The notes under the pieces: generated by a model | Databases searched by the model: none | The model's input: the letters and a program-made list of their open reading frames with translations, nothing else | What the model was told of the DNA's origin: nothing | In this document: piece by piece, positions 4,679 through 5,298 of the stretch | Layout: the number at the start of each line of letters is the position of its first letter | Position numbering within the stretch: position 1 is the stretch's first letter | NCBI GenBank assembly: GCA_030049565.1 | Contig: JASIKQ010000400.1 | Coordinates: forward strand, 1 to 5,298 | Length of the DNA stretch: 5,298 nucleotides | Direction of reading: 5' to 3' | Source of the DNA: Candidatus Sulfotelmatobacter sp. | GTDB taxonomy: Bacteria > Acidobacteriota > Terriglobia > Terriglobales > Acidobacteriaceae | Translations under genes and position numbers: made by a program

Positions 4679-5298
4679 ATGTCGACTGCCACGAAAATCT
4701 TTGTCGGCGCCACTGTCTCACTCGGCATGGCGGTGTTGTGTTCGGCGCTGTGGCACTGGCATTCGGCCGATCTGACCCGATTTGTCTGCTATCTGGCAAT
4801 TGCCGTTCTGGCGTCAGCCCTCAAGGTGCAACTGCCCGGGATCGACGGCACCATGTCGGTGAACTTTCTCTTCATTCTCCTGGGCGTAATGGAGCTGAGC
4901 CTCCCCGAGACGCTCGTCATCGGCTGCACGGCGACTCTGGTGCAGAGCCTGTGGAACGCGCGCAATCGGCCCGATCCGATCAAAGTTTCGTTCAATGTAT
5001 TCGGCATGATGGCGAATGCCAGTGCCTTGTGCTACATCAGCTACCACTGGCTCTACGTGCGGATGAACGGCAGTCGTTCCCTCATGCTGATGATAGCTGC
5101 CCTGGTTTTCTTTCTGGCCAACACCTTGCCGGTCTCCCTGGTCATCGCGCTGACAGAGAACAAATCGAGCCGCAAGGTTTGGTCAGAATGCTACTTCTGG
5201 TCGTTCCCTTACTATTTGGTGGGCGCAGCAGCCGTGGGACTGCTCGGCATCGTCAATCAGCGCGCGGGATGGCAAACTTCTTTGCTAGTGTTGCCCGT
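4679..5298 (+). CDS. Polytopic membrane sensor domain, probable N-terminus of a signalling protein (diguanylate-cyclase-type?), runs off right edge
   Basis: Open for 206 codons from ATG 4679 to the window edge. An in-frame TAA at 4661-4663 bounds the start. The protein is mostly hydrophobic, with probable membrane segments near residues 6-26, 33-47, 58-72, 80-92, 110-130, 140-163 and 174-190, joined by short polar loops. Conserved-looking stretches are LKVQLPGIDGTMSVNFLFIL (48-67) and GCTATLVQSLWN (82-93). I associate this type of N-terminal module, from memory, with membrane-anchored GGDEF or related signalling proteins of Acidobacteria. The catalytic part is outside the window, so the output is unproven. 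Upstream is a tiny frame, ATG ACC GAA TAA (4668-4679), whose stop overlaps this start as TAATG; the only Shine-Dalgarno-like sequence is a weak AAGAAG (4663-4668). It is divergent from the sigma-54/PilZ regulator and follows a structured leader. A PilZ domain next to a possible c-di-GMP enzyme would be functionally coherent. Confidence 0.75.
   Translation, partial: MSTATKIFVGATVSLGMAVLCSALWHWHSADLTRFVCYLAIAVLASALKVQLPGIDGTMSVNFLFILLGVMELSLPETLVIGCTATLVQSLWNARNRPDPIKVSFNVFGMMANASALCYISYHWLYVRMNGSRSLMLMIAALVFFLANTLPVSLVIALTENKSSRKVWSECYFWSFPYYLVGAAAVGLLGIVNQRAGWQTSLLVLP

Noticed and set aside
4748..4768. Sigma-54 -24/-12 promoter (TGGCAC near 4750) as a target of the activator
   Set aside because: The required TGC element at the correct spacing is missing and it lies inside coding sequence. 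No convincing -24/-12 site was found in the intergenic regions.
4569..5047. Three minus-strand frames (4569-4799, 4789-5007, 4814-5047) opposite the membrane sensor
   Set aside because: They are shadows of a continuous hydrophobic plus-strand reading frame that is open to the window edge.

Overview
This window looks like chromosomal DNA from a GC-rich environmental bacterium, most likely an acidobacterium. That assignment is an inference from remembered resemblance of the membrane-sensor fragment at the right end, and to a lesser extent the membrane ferredoxin, to proteins of that group; no rRNA or taxonomic marker is present. No tRNA, rRNA, insertion sequence, CRISPR array or phage gene was recognised.

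Left half (1-2435), a probable nitrosative-stress / Fe-S module. The N-terminal part of a RIC (ScdA/YtfE/DnrN-type) di-iron Fe-S repair protein runs off the left edge on the minus strand (1-305). Next on the same strand is a complete Crp/Fnr-family regulator (453-1160). Divergent from it is a membrane polyferredoxin of the NapH/NosR/CcoG type (1320-2435, +). The RIC and polyferredoxin genes each have a TGTGAC-N4-GTCACA-like palindrome upstream. In both cases exactly 21 nt separate the palindrome from a TAnnnT -10-like hexamer, which would put the palindrome at about -41.5. The recognition helix of the regulator between them (R-E-x-x-S-R) has the residues expected to read GTGA-type half-sites. 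The simplest reading is one small regulon: the regulator senses NO or a redox signal and activates Fe-S repair and a membrane electron-transfer protein. The promoter also implies that the polyferredoxin starts at GTG 1320, not at the upstream GTG 1275.

Right half (2501-5298), a probable second-messenger / signalling pair. A large sigma-54-dependent activator on the minus strand (about 2501-4300) has the order PAS, AAA+, Fis-type HTH, then an unusual C-terminal PilZ-like domain. Convergent 3' ends separate it from the polyferredoxin by only 65 nt. Divergent from it, a polytopic membrane sensor domain starts at 4679 and runs off the right edge. It resembles the N-terminal sensor of acidobacterial diguanylate-cyclase-type proteins, but its output domain is outside the window.

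The roughly 330-380-nt divergent intergenic region (4301-4678) is rich in dyads. It holds a 12-bp perfect palindrome (4375-4386), a 6-bp inverted repeat (4466-4480), a long hairpin (4519-4554), and a pair of mutually exclusive stems (4573-4590 versus 4574-4583/4646-4655) just before the membrane sensor gene. The last pair looks like a candidate switching leader. It matches no riboswitch class that I can recall.
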